Source of the DNA: an uncultured Oscillospiraceae bacterium
Lineage (GTDB): Bacteria; Bacillota; Clostridia; Oscillospirales; Oscillospiraceae
Assembly (NCBI GenBank): GCA_934668295.1
Contig: CAKUND010000034.1
Location: 1-15,045 of the forward strand
Reading direction: 5' to 3'
DNA: 15,045 bases
Part shown: piece after piece, positions 5,735 through 12,545 of the stretch
How the letters are laid out: the number at the start of each line of letters is the position of its first letter
How positions within the stretch are numbered: position 1 is the first letter of the stretch
Notes under the pieces: model-generated
The model's database searches: none
What the model was told of the DNA's origin: nothing
What the model saw: the letters and a program-made list of their open reading frames with translations, nothing else
Translations under genes and position numbers: made by a program

Positions 5735-7758
5735 CACACAAGCTCTATCCGCGCCTTGCCTGGCAGGGCATCACGAAAAACAAGCGGCTGTATCTGCCGT
5801 TTCTGCTGACCTGCATCAGCATGGTGATGATGACGTACATCCTGCTGTCGCTGGCCTCCTCCCCGATTCTTAGGACCTTCCCGGGCGGAGACACCATGCC
5901 CATGATCCTAGGTCTTGGAAGCTTCGTCATGGCGGCATTCGCAGTCCTGTTCCTGTTTTATACAAACTCATTTCTGATCCGCCGCCGGAACCGCGAGTTT
6001 GGCCTTTATAACATTCTCGGCATGGGCAAGGGCAATCTTGCAAAGGTTCTGGCATGGGAAACGGTCATCATAGCGCTGATTTCCATCGTGGGCGGCGAGG
6101 CGCTGGGCATTGCGCTCGGAAAGCTCTTTGAGCTGCTGCTCGTCAATATCGTGGACGGCACCGTACAGATGCAGTTTACCGTCTCCGTTCCGGCCACGAC
6201 CATGACGACGATCCTGTATCTCGCCATCTTCGCGCTTTTGTTCCTGCGCTCGCTGGTGACGGTCTGCAAGACGAACGCGGCCGCGCTTCTGCGCAGCGAA
6301 GCCTGCGGCGAAAAGCCGCCGAAGGCGAACTGGGTATTCGGTCTGGCCGGCTTTCTGATCCTCGGCGCGGCGTATTACATTGCCGTGACGATCAAGCAGC
6401 CGCTGACGGCGCTGGCGGTGTTCTTTATCGCCGTACTGATGGTCATCGCGGCGACGTATCTGATCTTTATCTCCGGCTCGGTGATGCTGTGCCGCGCGCT
6501 GCAGAAGAATAAGCGGTATTATTATCAGAAAAACCATTTTATTTCCGTCTCGTCCATGGCTTACCGTATGAAGCGCAACGGCGCGGGACTGGCCTCGATC
6601 TGTATTCTTGCCACGATGGTGCTCGTTATGCTTTCATCGACGACGTGCCTCTATTTCGGCAAGGAGGATGCGCTGCGCACGCGCTATCCGAGCGACCTTT
6701 CCGTGGAGCTGCGCTTTACGAAGGACGAGGGCGGTATGGATGAAGCAAACATCGCCATCGCGCGCGGGATGATCGAGGACGTTATCAAACAGGACGGACT
6801 TGACGTGCAGGGGCAGTTCGATATCCGCAGCGCATGGTTCTCCGGCCTTCTTACGGGCAATACCTTCACCCGCGCCGAAGAGAGCACGCTCATGGATTAT
6901 GAACGTGCGGTCGATCTGACGCTCTTGCCGCTGGAGGACTATACCCGCATGACAGGCGAGCGCCTGACGCTGGAGCCGGACGAGGCGTATTTTTGCTGCC
7001 CGCGCATGACCTATTCGCAGCCAGATATCCGCATCGGGGAGCTGACCTATCAGATCAAGGGCCAGCTGCCGGAGTTCGGCGGCTTCGGCGCGGACAGCGC
7101 AAACATCACGACGACGATCTATCTCATCGTCCCGGATTTTGACGCAGCGGTGAACGCGCTGCGGACGCAGAACACCCGCTATCCGGTCGTCGTGAGCTGG
7201 CAGTATTCGTTTGATTCCGGCAGCCCGGATGAAGCGCAGATCGCGTTTCTCCGCGATATGATGGGGACGTTTGCCGATAACAGGGAAGGGCTGGTCTACG
7301 CGTCGTACACGGTGGAATCCATCGCGTTCAACCGCGGGGATTTCGTCGGCACCTATGGAAGCCTCTTTTTCCTCGCGATCCTGCTGAGCATCGTGTTCCT
7401 TGCAGCCGCTGTGCTGATCCTGTACTACAAGCAGATCTCCGAGGGCTATGAGGATCAGGCCCGGTTTGAGATCATGCAGCGCGTCGGCATGACGAAGACG
7501 GATATCCGCAAGTCCATCAACTCGCAGCTCCTGCTGGTGTTCTTCCTGCCGCTTTTGTTTGCGGGGCTGCATCTTGGCTTTGCGTTCCCGTTCATCCATA
7601 AAATGCTGATGCTGTTCAACCTCACAAATCTGAAGCTGCTCATCGGCACGACGGTCGTCACCTTCGCCATCTACGCGGTCTTCTATACCCTCGTCTACCG
7701 CATCACATCCAATTCGTATTATTCCATCGTCGCAGGCGCAAAGGAGGAAGCAGCATGA
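5731..7758 (+). CDS. BceB-like ABC transporter permease
   Basis: Membrane protein of 675 residues. Hydrophobicity read by eye gives about ten membrane segments: one near 20-44, a FtsX-like pair around 57-82 and 107-135, one near 158-178, two near 201-250, one near 286-306, then a large extracellular region (about 310-540) and three closing helices (about 543-567, 602-626, 637-660). The big loop between helices seven and eight is the diagnostic feature of BceB/VraG-type permeases and is where peptide antibiotic recognition is thought to occur. RRRNREFGLYNILGMGKGNLAKVL (84-107) is the conserved cytoplasmic coupling stretch. The gene overlaps bceA by four bases upstream and a small membrane protein gene by four bases downstream. 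A partner sensor kinase and regulator are absent from the window. Confidence 0.92.
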   Translation: MTHKLYPRLAWQGITKNKRLYLPFLLTCISMVMMTYILLSLASSPILRTFPGGDTMPMILGLGSFVMAAFAVLFLFYTNSFLIRRRNREFGLYNILGMGKGNLAKVLAWETVIIALISIVGGEALGIALGKLFELLLVNIVDGTVQMQFTVSVPATTMTTILYLAIFALLFLRSLVTVCKTNAAALLRSEACGEKPPKANWVFGLAGFLILGAAYYIAVTIKQPLTALAVFFIAVLMVIAATYLIFISGSVMLCRALQKNKRYYYQKNHFISVSSMAYRMKRNGAGLASICILATMVLVMLSSTTCLYFGKEDALRTRYPSDLSVELRFTKDEGGMDEANIAIARGMIEDVIKQDGLDVQGQFDIRSAWFSGLLTGNTFTRAEESTLMDYERAVDLTLLPLEDYTRMTGERLTLEPDEAYFCCPRMTYSQPDIRIGELTYQIKGQLPEFGGFGADSANITTTIYLIVPDFDAAVNALRTQNTRYPVVVSWQYSFDSGSPDEAQIAFLRDMMGTFADNREGLVYASYTVESIAFNRGDFVGTYGSLFFLAILLSIVFLAAAVLILYYKQISEGYEDQARFEIMQRVGMTKTDIRKSINSQLLLVFFLPLLFAGLHLGFAFPFIHKMLMLFNLTNLKLLIGTTVVTFAIYAVFYTLVYRITSNSYYSIVAGAKEEAA

Positions 7759-7970
7759 TCCGGTTTTTGCTCCGTCTTGTTCTGGTGCTGGTCCTGATCG
7801 CGGCGCTGCTGGTCGGCATGACGTGCTGCGCTGCTAAAGCCGTGTTCGGCAGCTGCGCGGAGGTCGGCGTGCAGCAGACCGTCCGCAATCTGGAAGACTT
7901 CTTCCTCTGGCTGCGCGACGTGTGGACGCTTGCACGGGAGAAACTAGAGCTATGCGCAGTGATTCCATAA
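7755..7970 (+). CDS. Small single-span membrane protein, overlapping bceB
   Basis: 71 residues. One strong hydrophobic helix occupies about residues 4-25 (FLLRLVLVLVLIAALLVGM), followed by TCCAAKAVFGSC and an amphipathic, charged tail ending in LELCAVIP. The ATG overlaps the bceB stop (ATGA) and GGAGG precedes it at 7742-7747, so expression is coupled to the transporter. I do not recognise a family. Being fourth-base overlapped with the permease suggests an accessory subunit, but this is inference. No convincing lipobox: the residues before the Cys pair are GMT. Confidence 0.72.
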   Translation: MIRFLLRLVLVLVLIAALLVGMTCCAAKAVFGSCAEVGVQQTVRNLEDFFLWLRDVWTLAREKLELCAVIP

Positions 7971-8128
7971 ATAAAAAGGCAAAGGACGGCATTTCCGGCG
8001 GCGTGTTCTATCTGGGGCTGGCCGTGATCGGCGTACTGGCCATCCCGGCGGCAGTCCTTCTGGGACTGATCGCGGGCGTGTGGACGCTGACAGACAAGCT
8101 GACGGCGATTTTATCCGAAAAGCATTGA
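7952..8128 (+). CDS. Second small single-span membrane protein of the bceAB operon
   Basis: 58 residues from ATG at 7952: a polar N-terminus (MRSDSINKKAKDG), one hydrophobic segment (about 17-47, with FYLGLAVIGVLAIPAAVLLGLIAGV), and a short charged tail LSEKH. It overlaps the preceding gene by 19 bases in another frame. GGGAG lies 11 bases upstream of this ATG; an in-frame ATG at 7922 would add ten residues and has a weaker site. The reading frame, hydrophobic pattern and close packing support a real gene, but I recognise no family. Confidence 0.66.
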   Translation: MRSDSINKKAKDGISGGVFYLGLAVIGVLAIPAAVLLGLIAGVWTLTDKLTAILSEKH

Positions 8129-8153
8129 CGTTTTCGCGTGATTCGGGTATCCT
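8125..8153 (+). promoter_or_regulatory. Probable promoter of the Cys-rich protein gene
   Basis: TTGACG (8125-8130), a 17-base spacer and TATCCT (8148-8153). The -35 overlaps the stop codon of the preceding gene. The predicted start near 8160 leaves a very short leader that barely contains the AGGAGGG ribosome site. Confidence 0.6.
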
Positions 8154-8172
8154 AGCGGCAGGAGGGATGAAT

Positions 8173-8541
8173 ATGACCGGCTGTACTTCCTGCGGAGGCT
8201 GCGCGGGCGGCTGCGGCGGATGCAGAAGCCATGTGCTGCTTCTGACGGAGCCGGAGCTTCGGCTGCTGCGGCAGCTCGGTGAGCTGGCGTTCCTGCCCGC
8301 CGCCTGCACAAGAACAGATGAAACGCCCGTGTATCTGGACGGCTCCGGAAACCGCGCGGAAACCAGCGCGGCGATCCTCGCCCTGCAGATCAAGCGGCTC
8401 ATTTCCGTGGATTTTGCCCTGCCGCTGAAGGGCTTTGACTACGCGGGCTACGAAGCCTGGCCCATCCGCGGCAGCATGGCTCTGACCGCCGCCGGTCAGG
8501 AAGCGCTCGATTCCCTGGACATCCAGGGCTGCGGCGCGTAA
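8173..8541 (+). CDS. Small Cys-rich protein with possible winged-helix region
   Basis: 122 residues starting MTGCTSCGGCAGGCGGCRSH: five cysteines at 4, 7, 10, 14 and 17 in a glycine-rich run, spaced like a metal or iron-sulfur ligand set. The rest (about 22-115) is predicted mixed helix: LTEPELRLLRQLGELAFLPAA, then LALQIKRLISVDF, PLKGFDYAGYE, and RGSMALTAAGQEALDSL. The last parts resemble the recognition helix and wing of small winged-helix proteins (GS-x-x-LT-x-x-G), but no family is recognised. The ATG at 8173 is used because AGGAGGG ends six bases before it; the ATG at 8167 abuts that site. The gene has its own promoter and is followed by a long repeat-filled gap. Function unknown; a metal-, redox- or nucleic-acid-binding role is only suggested. 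Confidence 0.75.
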   Translation: MTGCTSCGGCAGGCGGCRSHVLLLTEPELRLLRQLGELAFLPAACTRTDETPVYLDGSGNRAETSAAILALQIKRLISVDFALPLKGFDYAGYEAWPIRGSMALTAAGQEALDSLDIQGCGA

Positions 8542-8600
8542 AACTGGCATGGTACACTTGCCAATGTAAGAACCTATATTAAAAATTTGCGACTGCCGGT

Positions 8601-8720
8601 CAGCATTTTCTTTTGCTTCTCCAAAAGAAAACGCTGGCAAAAGAAAATGAGCCCGGAGGGATTTCGATTTCCCTCCGGGCCTCCTTGAACCGACCAAGAA
8701 AACCGCTTCGGTTTTCTTGG
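8601..8720. repeat. Tandem array of three strong hairpins downstream of the Cys-rich gene
   Basis: Three palindromes in 120 bases. First, CAGCATTTTCTTTTG (8601-8615) with CAAAAGAAAACGCTG (8622-8636), one mismatch; CATTTTCTTTTGC (8604-8616) can instead pair perfectly with GCAAAAGAAAATG (8637-8649), so two folds compete. Second, GCCCGGAGGG (8651-8660) with CCCTCCGGGC (8671-8680), perfect. Third, CCAAGAAAACCG (8694-8705) with CGGTTTTCTTGG (8709-8720), perfect with a CTT loop. None is followed by a clear T-run, although one may still end transcription of the gene at 8173-8541. No coding potential seen. Confidence 0.7.
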
Positions 8721-8777
8721 ATCTTTCCCGCGAAGATTGAAACAGCTCAAAATTTCCAGCACTGTCCGTGCAAGCGT

Positions 8778-8847
8778 TGTAGGGGCGGACGACTCTGTCC
8801 GCCCGTCAGAATGCACCGTTTTTTACAAAAATCTTCGGCGAATTCGT
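8778..8847 (-). repeat. MITE-like palindromic repeat, copy 3 (inverted, one end missing)
   Basis: TGTAGGGGCGGACGACTCTG and the following GTCCGCCCG form one terminal hairpin. The reverse complement continues through GTTCTG-like, GGTGC, GTAAAA and CGAAGAT into CGAATTCG, matching copies 1 and 2 near 4645-4710 and 4766-4834. The second terminal hairpin is not recognisable beyond the GAATTCG core, so this copy appears truncated or fused to the next structured block. Confidence 0.7.
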
Positions 8848-8852
8848 ATGCA

Positions 8853-9050
8853 CCAAGGCTTCCCTTGGGCACAAAGGGCCGATTCCCCCTATCAGGGGGA
8901 AATGGGCCGAAGGGCCAAAAGGGGTAGGGAGACTGTCAGCGAAGCTGACTGAGGGGATTCGAACGTCACATATTTCGGAGCACTCTGAAATTTACAGCAT
9001 ATCCCCTCCGTCATTTTCTTCGAAAATGCCACCTCCCCTTACCGCGCGGG
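8853..9050. repeat. Structured intergenic block with nested inverted repeats
   Basis: Nested hairpins with no coding potential: CCAAGG (8853-8858) with CCTTGG (8863-8868); TTCCCCCT (8883-8890) with AGGGGGAA (8894-8901); GTCAGC (8935-8940) with GCTGAC (8944-8949); GAGGGGAT (8951-8958) with ATCCCCTC (9001-9008); CATTTTC (9012-9018) with GAAAATG (9022-9028). The outer GGGGTAGGG near 8921 can face CCTCCCC near 9032, so the part from about 8921 to 9039 could fold as one long imperfect cruciform. This is the shape of a non-autonomous palindromic repeat; it also contains hexamer remains of stems rather than genes. Confidence 0.6.
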
Positions 9051-9081
9051 GCGCGGCAAGAGGAGGCGTTGGAGACTCCGA

Positions 9082-9340
9082 CGAATTCGTACTGGCTTCG
9101 CAGATTTTGAACGCAGTGCGTTTTTACAGCAGCCATTCAAAGGCAACTGCCTCACAAATTTGGCTGTACCGTGGCAGGCGGCGCGTACCATAGCCCCCGT
9201 AGGGTGACTATGCGTGTTCGCAGCAGCCCAAAAATGGTTCCCGCCTGAACCGTACCCGCAGCAGGCACCAAACGCGTCCAAGCGCCCCTTTTCCCCCCCT
9301 TCTTTTCCGTCTTGCCGGAAAAGAAGGGGCCGCCGGAGGC
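9082..9340 (+). repeat. About 260-base dispersed repeat, copy A
   Basis: Matches, in inverted orientation, the block at 13480-13740 over its whole length, with clear islands such as ATTTTGAACGCAG, ATTCAAAGGCA, GTACCGTGGCAGGCGGCGCG, GGTGACT, TGTTCGCA, CAAGCGCCCCTTTT and CCGCCGGAGGC. It ends in a 14-base perfect hairpin, CCCCTTCTTTTCCG (9296-9309), loop TCTTGC, CGGAAAAGAAGGGG (9316-9329). Short ORFs inside are low-complexity and judged non-coding. Together with the entries from 8601 this accounts for most of the 8542-9419 gap. Confidence 0.78.
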
Positions 9341-9376
9341 TTGACCAGCCTGCAGCTTTGTACCCCCGCTATACAG

Positions 9377-9417
9377 AAGCTCCCCCGCTCCGGTTTTCGG
9401 AACGGGGGAGCTTTTAT
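9377..9417. terminator. Hairpin terminator downstream of the dihydropyrimidinase gene
   Basis: AAGCTCCCCCG (9377-9387) pairs with CGGGGGAGCTT (9403-9413), with an inner TCCG/CGGA stem. The T-run (CTTTTAT) follows on the plus strand; on the minus strand, where the gene ending at 9420 needs a stop, the tail is only TTCTGT. It probably still ends the minus-strand transcript, with modest efficiency, and shields that gene from plus-strand read-through. Confidence 0.65.
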
Positions 9418-9419
9418 AC

Positions 9420-10793
9420 TTACAGACTTCCCGGATGGCGCGGGATGTACGCGCCGATGGGGCCGGTCTTCATCTCGCCGTGATCGACGGCGAGCGTGCC
9501 GCGCAGATAGACCTGTGCGATGGAACCCCTGGTCTTGAAGCCCTCATAGGGCGTATAGCCAGCGGCGGAGAGCTGCGTCTGCGCGGTGATGACCGTGTCG
9601 GCCTCGGGGTCGTAGACGACGATGTCCGCGTCGCTGCCGGGGGCAAGAATACCCTTGCGCGGGTACGCGCCATAGAGCCGTGCGGGGTTTTCGGACAGCA
9701 GCGCGCACATCTGCTCCTTCGTGATGCGGCCCTCGGCCACGCCTGCGGTATAGAGCAGTACGCCGCGCGTCTCCACGCCGGGCAGGCCGCCGGGGATCTT
9801 TGTAAAGTCGCCGCGTCCGGCGTCCTTCTGCTGCAGGGTAAAGCTGCAGTGGTCGGTCGAGACGGTCTGGATGCTGCCGTTGGCAAGAGCCTTCCACAAA
9901 ACCGCCTGATCCTCCTTTTTGCGCATGGGCGGCGCGCAGATATAGCGCGCGGAGGCGGAATAGTCCTCCTGATAGTAAACGCTGTCGTCCAGCAGCAGAT
10001 AGTGCGGGCAGGTCTCGACATAGACCTTCTGGCCGCGCTCCCGCGCGTGCATGACCTCGAGCAGCGCCTCCTTCGTGCTCAGGTGCACGATCACGATCGG
10101 AACGTCCGCGACCTCCGCGATGCGCAGCAGATGGGCCACGGCCTCCGCCTCAAGCGGGTTCGGGCGGCACTCGGGATGCGACGACGGAGCCGTCTTCCCT
10201 TCCGCCTTGTGCTGCGCGATCAGCGCGTCGATCACGCCCGCGTTTTCACAGTGGACGCCCGCGATGCCGCCGTATTTCTTGAGCTCCAGCAGCGCGGAGA
10301 ACAGATCCTGATCTCCGATCATCATGGCGGGATACGTCATATACATCTTGAACGACGGGATACCGGCGGCAAACATGGCCGGGATCTCATTTTTGATGCC
10401 CTCGTTCCAGTCGTCGATGGTCATGTGGAAGCTGTAGTCGCAGCTCGACCGGCCGTCGGCCTTTTTGTGCCAGAGATCAAGGCCGTAGCCCAGCGTCTCG
10501 CCCTTGTTCGGGCAGGCAAAATCAATGACCATCGTCGTGCCGCCGTGGATGGCGCTGCGCGTGCCGGTGTCAAAGTTGTCGGCAGTCGTGGTATTGCAGA
10601 CGTCGAGGTCAAAATGCGTATGCGCGTCGATAAAGCCCGGGAACAGGAGCTTACCGCGCACGTCGACGACCTTCGCGCCGTCCGCTTCCAGCCCCTCGCC
10701 GACGGCGGCGATCTTTTCGCCGTCTATCAGCACATCCGCAATGCGGGAGCCCGCCGCGGAGACGACCGTACCGCCCTTGAGTAACGTTTTCAT
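9420..10793 (-). CDS. Dihydropyrimidinase / D-hydantoinase family amidohydrolase
   Basis: Cytoplasmic binuclear-metal enzyme of 457 residues that opens cyclic amides; in the family the substrate is 5,6-dihydrouracil or dihydrothymine, or a hydantoin. The metal ligands are all visible: HTHFD (His58, His60), Lys149 in SFKMYMTYP (the carbamylated bridging lysine), His181 in VHCEN, His237 in VHLST, and Asp314 in STDHCSF. The N-terminal strand domain (1-50) and the closing LAPGSDADIVVYDP (383-396) are typical. The start at 10793 has AAAGGA ten bases upstream. It is the third gene after nrdG and dut (30 bases from dut), so reductive pyrimidine catabolism is favoured over hydantoin use, but no partner dihydropyrimidine dehydrogenase or beta-ureidopropionase is in the window. 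Allantoinase is less likely from the STDHC motif. Confidence 0.88.
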   Translation of the reverse strand: MKTLLKGGTVVSAAGSRIADVLIDGEKIAAVGEGLEADGAKVVDVRGKLLFPGFIDAHTHFDLDVCNTTTADNFDTGTRSAIHGGTTMVIDFACPNKGETLGYGLDLWHKKADGRSSCDYSFHMTIDDWNEGIKNEIPAMFAAGIPSFKMYMTYPAMMIGDQDLFSALLELKKYGGIAGVHCENAGVIDALIAQHKAEGKTAPSSHPECRPNPLEAEAVAHLLRIAEVADVPIVIVHLSTKEALLEVMHARERGQKVYVETCPHYLLLDDSVYYQEDYSASARYICAPPMRKKEDQAVLWKALANGSIQTVSTDHCSFTLQQKDAGRGDFTKIPGGLPGVETRGVLLYTAGVAEGRITKEQMCALLSENPARLYGAYPRKGILAPGSDADIVVYDPEADTVITAQTQLSAAGYTPYEGFKTRGSIAQVYLRGTLAVDHGEMKTGPIGAYIPRHPGSL

Positions 10794-10823
10794 GATCAGA
10801 TCATCCTTTCTTGCAAAATCGGT

Positions 10824-11255
10824 TCAGCGCACGCCGGTCGAGCCGAAGCCGCCCCGGTCGGTGTCGGAAAGCGCATCGCATTCTTCAAAATCGATCGGCG
10901 GCTGCACCTCATAGATGCGGAACTGGCAGATGCGGTCGCCCTTTTCGAGCACGGTGTCGCGCGTAGCATAGACCGGCAGCTTCCATTCGTCGTTCGTGCC
11001 GCAGTAGCTGTTGTCGATCACGCCGACGGAGTTGGCCTGCAGAATGCCCCAGCGCTTGAACGTGGACGAACGCGGGGCCGTGCGCGCCTCGTACCCCTCC
11101 GGCAGCTGCATCGACACGCCCAGCGGGACAAGGACGAACTCGCCCGCGTGAAGCGTCATGGTCTGCGCGCAGTACAGATCGATCCAGTCGCCCTTGCTGG
11201 TCTTTTGCAGGCGCGGCAGATCGTCGGAAAAATAGTGGATTTTGATCACAGGCAT
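10824..11255 (-). CDS. dut: dUTP diphosphatase (dUTPase)
   Basis: Trimeric enzyme that splits dUTP into dUMP and diphosphate, keeping uracil out of DNA and supplying dUMP for thymidylate. All five dUTPase motifs can be traced in 143 residues: WIDLYCA (24-30), APRSSTF (60-66), GVIDNSYCG (78-86, with catalytic Asp81), GDRICQF (106-112) and the flexible C-terminal RGGFGSTG (134-141). The family usually has GY or NY in motif 3, here NSYCG. The start at 11255 has AGGAGG six bases upstream; it overlaps the tail of nrdG in this ribosome site, only ten bases separating the two genes. Confidence 0.94.
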   Translation of the reverse strand: MPVIKIHYFSDDLPRLQKTSKGDWIDLYCAQTMTLHAGEFVLVPLGVSMQLPEGYEARTAPRSSTFKRWGILQANSVGVIDNSYCGTNDEWKLPVYATRDTVLEKGDRICQFRIYEVQPPIDFEECDALSDTDRGGFGSTGVR

Positions 11256-11265
11256 AAGCTTCCTC

Positions 11266-11793
11266 CTACTGCCGCTCGTCCCAGAGGACAACGGCTCCTG
11301 TTTTTAAGCTTGCGGGCACGTCGATCAGCCGCTGATTGGACGAGCCGCGGAAGCGCAGATTCAGATTTTTGAGCTCCGCGATAAACGGCCCGTCGACCAG
11401 CACGTCAAGATAGGACAGAAGCTCCCGCGTGACCTCCCACGGGCCGAGCTTTTTTGCCAGAATGTCGTGGTCAAAGAGGTATCCGGTAAATGACCAGATG
11501 GATTTTTCGGGATAAGCCGCCCTGATCCTGCGCGAAAGCTCTAGCAGCCCCGGCTGGTTCTCCGGCTCAAACGGCTCGCCGCCGAGATAGGTGATGCCCC
11601 GGATATACGCAGGGGCCAGCATAGCGAGAATTTTATCGATCACAGCCTCGTCAAACGGCTCACCATAGGCAAACTCCCATGTTTCAGGATTGAAGCAGTC
11701 CCTGCAGTGGTGGCGGCAGCCGGAGACGAACAGACTGACCCGCACGCCGGGCCCGTTGGCAATATCGCAGTTTTTGATCGCCGCGTAATTCAT
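11266..11793 (-). CDS. nrdG: Anaerobic ribonucleoside-triphosphate reductase activating protein (radical SAM)
   Basis: Radical SAM activase that installs the glycyl radical on NrdD so that ribonucleotides can be reduced without oxygen. The 4Fe-4S motif CRHHCRDC (Cys26, Cys30, Cys33) has the canonical CX3CX2C spacing, preceded by the family's NGPGVRVSLFVSGC. TYLGGEPFEPEN (68-79) is the SAM-binding GGE region, and LDVLVDGPF (149-157) is also typical. The length, 175 residues, is normal. The start at 11793 has GAGGAGGG seven bases before it; a much longer in-frame opening runs through the divergent promoter and the neighbour's coding region and was rejected. NrdD itself is not in the window. First gene of nrdG-dut-dihydropyrimidinase. 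Confidence 0.95.
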   Translation of the reverse strand: MNYAAIKNCDIANGPGVRVSLFVSGCRHHCRDCFNPETWEFAYGEPFDEAVIDKILAMLAPAYIRGITYLGGEPFEPENQPGLLELSRRIRAAYPEKSIWSFTGYLFDHDILAKKLGPWEVTRELLSYLDVLVDGPFIAELKNLNLRFRGSSNQRLIDVPASLKTGAVVLWDERQ

Positions 11794-11821
11794 TGCAGCA
11801 CCCTCCTCTTTTCTTTTTTCT

Positions 11822-11850
11822 ATCGTATCACGCCGCCGGGAGCTTTGCAA
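11822..11850 (-). promoter_or_regulatory. Promoter of nrdG-dut-dihydropyrimidinase
   Basis: On the minus strand TTGCAA (11850-11845), a 17-base spacer, TACGAT (11827-11822). The predicted start is near 11815, about 20 bases before the nrdG ATG. It lies back to back with the kinase promoter. Confidence 0.68.
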
Positions 11851-11882
11851 GCGGGGCGCGTGTTTTTCGGCAGTTTTGCATC

Positions 11883-11911
11883 TTGCTTCCACCGGCTGGA
11901 TGTTGTAGAAT
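11883..11911 (+). promoter_or_regulatory. Promoter of the deoxynucleoside kinase-murI pair
   Basis: TTGCTT (11883-11888), a 17-base spacer and TAGAAT (11906-11911), with predicted start near 11918. No NrdR-box-like palindrome was recognised between the two divergent promoters. Confidence 0.68.
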
Positions 11912-11949
11912 AGAAAAGCATTTTGCGAAGGCGAAGGAGGCGGGCGGAT

Positions 11950-12543
11950 ATGAAGTACATCGCGATCTGCGGCACTGTGGGCGCGGGAAAGACGACGCTT
12001 CTGCAGCGGCTCACGGCATATTTCGGCCCGCGCGCCGCGTTTCATGAGGAGCGTCCGCAGGACAACCCCTATATCAACGAATACTATTCCGACTCCAAGC
12101 GCTGGTCGTTTCACTCGCAGGTTAGCTTTCTCTCGCTCTATTTTGACGATGAAAAGTGGCGGCCGGAGATCGGCGACACCGAGTTTTTCTTCTTTGACCG
12201 CGCGTTTCTGGAGAATCTGGTCATCGCGAAATACCGTCTGAACCAGCAGGATCTGACGCAGGACGAATTCGGCATTCTCTGCAAGCTGGCAAACGGCATT
12301 GCGTCGCTGATGCCGCCGGTCGACAAATACCTCTATCTCGACTGCTCCGTCAGCACGATCATCGAGCACATGCGCCAGCGCGGGCGGGAATATGAGGACG
12401 ATCTCGACCTTATGTATGTATACGAGCTCAAGGAGCTTTACGACGAATGGGCCGAAACGCTCCCGCCAGAGCGGACGCTGCGCATCAATATGGACAGCGG
12501 GGAATACGATCTGAATGAGATCGTGCGGTTTTTGGAGGCGTGA
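11950..12543 (+). CDS. Deoxynucleoside kinase
   Basis: Salvage kinase of 197 residues that phosphorylates a deoxynucleoside with ATP. P-loop GTVGAGKTT (8-16); the substrate-binding stretch FHEERPQDNPYINEYYSD (31-48), where EERP and NPY are family signatures; FFFDRAFLENLVIAK (80-94) with the DR motif; and the LID region RQRGREYE (142-149). This is the dNK/dGK/dAK family. Substrate specificity (purine or pyrimidine) cannot be fixed by eye. The start at 11950 has AAGGAGG nine bases upstream. It is divergent from nrdG and dut, so the locus groups several dNTP enzymes. Its last codons overlap the ribosome site of murI. Confidence 0.88.
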   Translation: MKYIAICGTVGAGKTTLLQRLTAYFGPRAAFHEERPQDNPYINEYYSDSKRWSFHSQVSFLSLYFDDEKWRPEIGDTEFFFFDRAFLENLVIAKYRLNQQDLTQDEFGILCKLANGIASLMPPVDKYLYLDCSVSTIIEHMRQRGREYEDDLDLMYVYELKELYDEWAETLPPERTLRINMDSGEYDLNEIVRFLEA

Positions 12544-12545
12544 GC

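Noticed and set aside
7755..7840. Lipoprotein signal in the first small membrane protein
   Set aside because: The Cys pair follows GMT, which does not fit the lipobox consensus; a plain membrane anchor is more likely.
8542..9419. CRISPR array or tRNA in the long intergenic region
   Set aside because: Repeats are neither regularly spaced nor identical, and no cloverleaf was recognised; the structure is explained by palindromic dispersed elements.
9214..9483. Related short ORFs in the two 260-base repeats (also 13310-13612 on the minus strand), sharing KRPFSP and RKR-like segments
   Set aside because: The similarity follows from the DNA repeat; the frames cross hairpins and neighbouring terminators, and are basic, low-complexity and lack ribosome sites.
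11794..12369. Long N-terminal extension of NrdG
   Set aside because: It overlaps the divergent promoters and the kinase gene; the start at 11793 has a strong ribosome site and the standard NrdG N-terminus.
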